A stretch of 7,795 nt of DNA, taken from contig CAMFKC010000088.1 of NCBI GenBank assembly GCA_945956975.1, positions 1 through 7,795 of the forward strand. Direction: 5' to 3'. Numbering within the stretch: the stretch's first letter is position 1; each line of letters opens with the position of its first letter. The DNA is from an uncultured Methylocystaceae bacterium (lineage in GTDB: Bacteria > Pseudomonadota > Alphaproteobacteria > Rhizobiales > Beijerinckiaceae). Position numbers and translations under genes: made by a program. This document shows, piece after piece, positions 5,331 through 7,795 of the stretch. Under the pieces are notes generated by a model. The model was given only the letters and a program-made list of their open reading frames with translations, did no database searches and was not told where the DNA came from.

Positions 5331-5358
5331 TGCAAGATTACAGACCCTAAATCTTGCA
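5331..5358 (-). promoter_or_regulatory. palindromic operator candidate upstream of pirin
   Basis: TGCAAGATT (5331-5339) and AATCTTGCA (5350-5358) form a perfect 9-bp inverted repeat around a 10-base spacer; the half-site centres are 19 bases apart, about two helical turns. It is AT-richer than its surroundings and lies 50 bases upstream of the pirin ATG, with further TGCAA/TTGCA-like bases next to it. This layout suits a dimeric repressor or a LysR-type activator; no such regulator is encoded in the window. It could instead act as a second terminator stem for the 56-residue gene. Confidence 0.4.
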
Positions 5359-5373
5359 GAAATGCAATGGCGC

Positions 5374-5404
5374 AAGGGCGCTGCAACGCATCCGCAGCGC
5401 CCTT
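5374..5404 (-). terminator. terminator hairpin after the 56-residue gene
   Basis: AAGGGCGCTGC (5374-5384) and GCAGCGCCCTT (5394-5404) form a perfect 11-bp stem with a 9-base loop, starting 11 bases after the stop codon of the minus-strand small gene. There is no clean T-run beyond it (the transcript continues GCGCCATTGCATTTC), so efficiency is uncertain. Confidence 0.6.
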
Positions 5405-5415
5405 ACCAATCGTCT

Positions 5416-5586
5416 CTATTTGCCGGCAGGTGCAGAAACGGCTGGCGGCTTGATGTTGACGTCGATCGACTTGGTCCCGCCGATCCCGCCGTTCACGATG
5501 AAGAAATACCCGAGCCCGGCGACGATCGCCGCGCCCACGAGAACGCCGAGAAGTCCAATTCCGCTGCCGCCGTTGCCGTCCGCCAT
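5416..5586 (-). CDS. 56-residue single-helix membrane protein, function unknown
   Basis: The small frame runs from ATG 5586 to TAG. The protein starts MADGNGGSGIGLLGVLVGAA, continues through one transmembrane helix (about 9-30, rich in Gly, Val, Leu and Ile, ending GYFFI), then a Gly-rich turn and the tail KSIDVNIKPPAVSAPAGK. A strong GGAGGG ribosome site lies 6 bases upstream and an 11-bp terminator stem follows the stop, so it is very probably a real gene despite its size. The 'VDVNIKPP...AP' tail is a pattern I remember from short hypothetical proteins of Hyphomicrobiales; no function is known. With a Gly-rich N-terminus and no cleavage site, an N-in, C-out topology is plausible. It starts 57 bases after the MBL hydrolase stop on the same strand, with no terminator between, so the two are likely co-transcribed. 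Confidence 0.8.
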   Translation of the reverse strand: MADGNGGSGIGLLGVLVGAAIVAGLGYFFIVNGGIGGTKSIDVNIKPPAVSAPAGK

Positions 5587-5643
5587 GTCATGCCCTCCGT
5601 TGAATTACCGGGCGTAAGACGCGAGGCGGCGGCTTCGGTTCCG

Positions 5644-6522
5644 CTATTCCTCGAAGGCGAAGAAGAAGCCGTCGCCCTTCCGGCGCACGCGCCCGGCATG
5701 TGGCGCCCCGAAATGGGCCGGCAGCATCAGCGCGTTGCAGTCTGCGCACTGGCCGAGCACTTTTTCGCGCGTGTCTGCGGATTGGACGGGATCGGTGCAG
5801 AAACGGCTCGACCAGCGCGGACGATAGACCTGGATCGGGTGGTGCATTACGTCGCCGGTGAACAGGCCCTCCTGCCCGCCGTCGGTCAGCCGGATCGCCA
5901 CCGCGCCCGGCGTATGGCCTGGGGTGAGCTGGATTTGGAGATTGTCGCCCAGCCGGTCGCCGTCGGCGACGAGGTGGTCCTGCCCGCTCGCAATCACCGG
6001 ATGGACGGAATCGGCGAAGATCATCCGCGCCTCCTCGTCCAGCGCGGGATTCTTTTCCGGATCCCAATAGTCGCGGTCGATCTGCGAGAACACGTATTTC
6101 GCGTTGGGGAAGGTCGGGACCCACCGCCCGTTCTCGAGCTTCGTGTTCCAGCCGACATGGTCGATGTGCAGATGCGTGCACATCACGAAATCGACCTCCT
6201 CGGGCGCGAGGCCGACCGCCTTCAGCCGGTCGAGATAGGGCGTGTCCTTCATGTGAAAGAGCGGCGAATGCGGCCGCTCCTTGTGATTGCCGGCGCAGGT
6301 GTCGACAAGGATCGTATGATGCTTCGTGCGGATCACCCACGAATGGAGCGAGGTGATGAACCGGTCGGTGCGCGCGTGATAGTGGCGCGGCAGCAGCCAG
6401 TCGCCGTGCTCCTTCAGGATTTCCGGATCCCAGTCCGGCAGCAGGAAGGCCGGCGGAAAGGCGGGCCCGTGCGCCTCCTCGACCCGGTCGATCGTCGTGG
6501 TCCCGATGGAAAACAGCGGCAT
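5644..6522 (-). CDS. MBL-fold metallo-hydrolase, substrate unknown
   Basis: This is a 292-residue, single-domain metallo-beta-lactamase-fold hydrolase with all metal-binding motifs: Asp74 in ILVDTCAGN; His117, His119, Asp121 and His122 in THLHIDHVGW; His203 in TPGHTPGAV; Asp224 in FTGDVMHH; and His270 in PAHFG. The full HxHxDH-H-D-H set predicts a binuclear metal site. The length and the N-terminal FLLPD...H.RTD..I.SLHSWVI block place it in the broad group that includes acyl-homoserine-lactone lactonases and methyl-parathion-hydrolase-like enzymes, but nothing in the sequence fixes the substrate; other esterase or lactonase roles are equally possible. No signal peptide is seen, so it is likely cytoplasmic. 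ATG 6522 is chosen because GGGAGG lies 7 bases upstream; ATG 6543 would add seven residues and bury that site. The gene is divergent from ppc across 107 bases, and the 56-residue membrane protein follows. Confidence 0.9.
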   Translation of the reverse strand: MPLFSIGTTTIDRVEEAHGPAFPPAFLLPDWDPEILKEHGDWLLPRHYHARTDRFITSLHSWVIRTKHHTILVDTCAGNHKERPHSPLFHMKDTPYLDRLKAVGLAPEEVDFVMCTHLHIDHVGWNTKLENGRWVPTFPNAKYVFSQIDRDYWDPEKNPALDEEARMIFADSVHPVIASGQDHLVADGDRLGDNLQIQLTPGHTPGAVAIRLTDGGQEGLFTGDVMHHPIQVYRPRWSSRFCTDPVQSADTREKVLGQCADCNALMLPAHFGAPHAGRVRRKGDGFFFAFEE

Positions 6523-6529
6523 ATTGGTT

Positions 6530-6535
6530 CCTCCC
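6530..6535 (-). promoter_or_regulatory. Shine-Dalgarno site deciding the MBL hydrolase start
   Basis: On the minus strand this reads GGGAGG with a 7-base spacer to ATG 6522. It falls inside the coding sequence if the upstream ATG 6543 is used, so the shorter form (MPLFSIGTTT...) is preferred; the usual family N-terminus also begins close to that point. Confidence 0.7.
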
Positions 6536-6552
6536 GGCGCCAATCGTGCTTC

Positions 6553-6593
6553 AGGCGTCGGGCCCGCGCAATTGCGGCGACCGCATGACGCCT
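6553..6593. promoter_or_regulatory. nested inverted repeats in the MBL hydrolase / ppc divergent region
   Basis: AGGCGTC (6553-6559) and GACGCCT (6587-6593) form a 7-bp inverted repeat around 27 bases that contain a 10-bp palindrome, CGCAATTGCG (6567-6576). The position between two divergent genes would suit a shared regulator site. In GC-rich DNA such short repeats can arise by chance, and no clear -35/-10 boxes were found. Confidence 0.25.
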
Positions 6594-6629
6594 ATGGCGC
6601 AGGCGGCCAGAGTGCGACAAGGTCCGGCC

Positions 6630-7795
6630 ATGCAGAGCAGCAAGCAGCCCAACGCCTTCGACGACATCCGCCTCCTGGGCCAGCTTCTCGGCGACACCGT
6701 GCGCGAGCAGGCCGGCGCCGCAGCCTTTGACGCGGTCGAATCGATCAGGCGCTTTTCGGTCGCCTACGAGCGCACCGCGAACGAGGAGACCGGCCGCGAA
6801 CTCGAGGCGCTGATCGCCAGCCTCGGCTCTGGCGCGGCGCTCACGGTCATTCGCGCCTTCGGCTATTTCTCGTTGCTCGCCAACATCGCAGAGGATCGCC
6901 AGCATCTTCGCCGGCGCGGCGTCCATCAGGCGGAAGGCTCGCTGCAGAACGGTTCGCTGGCGCGCACCTTCATGCGCCTGTCCGAAGCGCGCATCGGCGC
7001 CGGCAAGGTCGCCGCCGCGCTCGAGCATTTCTATGTTTCGCCCGTCCTGACGGCGCATCCGACCGAAGTCCAGCGCAAGAGCATTCTGGACGCCGAGCGC
7101 GCCATCGCCGCATTGATCGCCGAGCGCGACCAGCTCGTGTCCTCGCGCGAGCGCGCCGACAACGAGGCGCGGTTGCGCGCCCGCGTGGTGCAGCTCTGGC
7201 AGACCCGCGTCCTGCGCACGCGGCGGCTGACGGTGCGGGACGAAATCGAGAATGTCCTGACCTACTACCGCTCGACGTTCCTGCATGAAATCCCGCGCCT
7301 CTACGTCGAACTGGAGCGGCTTCTCGGCAGGCCGACGCCCTCCTTCTTCCGCATGGGCAACTGGATCGGCGGCGACCGCGACGGCAATCCCAATGTCGAC
7401 GCGGGCACGCTCGAATTCGCAGTGCGCGAGCACGCCGAAACCGTGCTGCGCCACTATCTCGTGCAGGCTCATGAACTCGGCGCCGAACTTTCGATGTCGC
7501 TGGAGCAGGTCGAGGTCACGCCGGAGCTCCAGGCGCTCGCCGATCGCTCGCAGGACGACAGCGAGCATCGCGCCGACGAACCCTACCGCCGCGCGCTGTC
7601 GGGCATCTATGCGCGGCTCGCCGGCACGCTGCGCGGCCTGACCGGCGCCGAGGCGCTGCGCCATGCGCTGGCGCCTGCCGAGCCCTACGGCGCGCCGTCG
7701 GAACTGCTCGATGATCTGCGCACGATTCGCGCCTCGCTCGAAAGCCATCATGGCGCCGCGCTGGTCGCGGGCCGGCTCGCGCGATTGATCCGCGC
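6630..7795 (+). CDS. ppc: phosphoenolpyruvate carboxylase, N-terminal part (3' end outside window)
   Basis: The frame stays open from ATG 6630 to the right edge: 388 codons of an enzyme usually about 880-940 residues long. PEP carboxylase makes oxaloacetate and phosphate from PEP and bicarbonate in the cytoplasm, refilling the TCA cycle. The N-terminus (FDDIRLLGQLLGDTVREQ) aligns with known enzymes. The first active-site signature VLTAHPTEVQRKSIL (139-153) carries the catalytic His143 (His138 in E. coli, as I recall). The conserved GNWIGGDRDGNPNV (243-256) follows. The later signatures (including the FHGRGG loop) and the allosteric C-terminus lie beyond the window, so completeness cannot be judged. 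In-frame ATGs at 6585 and 6594 are possible starts, but an AAGG 7 bases before 6630 and family length favour 6630. It is divergent from the MBL hydrolase gene, with no evident functional link. Confidence 0.95.
   Translation, partial: MQSSKQPNAFDDIRLLGQLLGDTVREQAGAAAFDAVESIRRFSVAYERTANEETGRELEALIASLGSGAALTVIRAFGYFSLLANIAEDRQHLRRRGVHQAEGSLQNGSLARTFMRLSEARIGAGKVAAALEHFYVSPVLTAHPTEVQRKSILDAERAIAALIAERDQLVSSRERADNEARLRARVVQLWQTRVLRTRRLTVRDEIENVLTYYRSTFLHEIPRLYVELERLLGRPTPSFFRMGNWIGGDRDGNPNVDAGTLEFAVREHAETVLRHYLVQAHELGAELSMSLEQVEVTPELQALADRSQDDSEHRADEPYRRALSGIYARLAGTLRGLTGAEALRHALAPAEPYGAPSELLDDLRTIRASLESHHGAALVAGRLARLIR

Noticed and set aside
1198..6522. A single detoxification operon of sulfatase, aldolase, pirin and MBL hydrolase
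   Set aside because: Although all lie on the minus strand, a + strand gene separates sulfatase from aldolase, and hairpins, a REP-like element and a terminator separate the rest. The substrates of the families do not form a pathway.
4504..6588. A 694-codon + strand open frame spanning pirin, the 56-residue gene and the MBL hydrolase
   Set aside because: It runs antisense through three supported genes and through the terminator and palindrome between them. Its residue composition is that of a shadow frame and it shows no domain motif. Length alone is not evidence at this GC content.
6414..7751. A 445-codon minus-strand open frame opposite ppc
   Set aside because: ppc on the + strand has clear PEP carboxylase signatures throughout. 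The opposite frame is Arg/Ala/Gly-rich and overlaps the MBL hydrolase start region in another frame.

Overview
The window is GC-rich, densely coded chromosomal DNA. It most resembles an alphaproteobacterium of the Hyphomicrobiales (Rhizobiales). The basis is codon use dominated by G/C third positions, a pair of small proteins (a secreted coiled-coil protein and a DUF6460-type membrane protein) that I associate with that order, and a short REP-like repeat with TGTCATCCCGG ends of the kind I recall from its genomes. No species can be named from the sequence. There is no rRNA, tRNA, CRISPR array, transposase or phage gene.

Layout, left to right. The + strand opens with the 3' end of a LuxR/FixJ-type regulator (1-221). 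It is followed by a secreted coiled-coil protein (293-703) and a two-helix DUF6460-like membrane protein (752-1111). These face, across a strong hairpin, a 639-residue alkylsulfatase of the SdsA1 type read on the minus strand (3117-1198). Divergent from the sulfatase is a two-helix membrane protein of unknown role (3292-3681). Its 3' end meets that of a minus-strand class II aldolase (4472-3816) across a REP-like inverted-repeat element. Upstream of the aldolase on the same strand lie a 103-base gap almost filled with hairpins and then a pirin (5280-4576). Next come a 9-bp-arm palindrome, a terminator, a 56-residue one-helix protein (5586-5416) and a 292-residue metallo-beta-lactamase-fold hydrolase (6522-5644). 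Finally the 5' part of phosphoenolpyruvate carboxylase (ppc) runs off the right edge on the + strand (6630 onward).

Functionally this is a patchwork of stand-alone metabolic genes rather than one pathway. Five of the genes are on the minus strand. Four of these encode probable metalloenzymes: sulfatase, class II aldolase, pirin and MBL hydrolase. In each the complete set of metal ligands can be read. Only the MBL hydrolase and the 56-residue protein look like a two-gene operon. PEP carboxylase would supply oxaloacetate to central metabolism and has no evident tie to its neighbours. I see no convincing new multi-gene system. The best leads are non-coding: the REP-like element, part of which seems to have been read into the end of the neighbouring membrane protein; the hairpins before the aldolase start; and the palindrome upstream of pirin. 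The overlooked 56-residue gene is also of interest.
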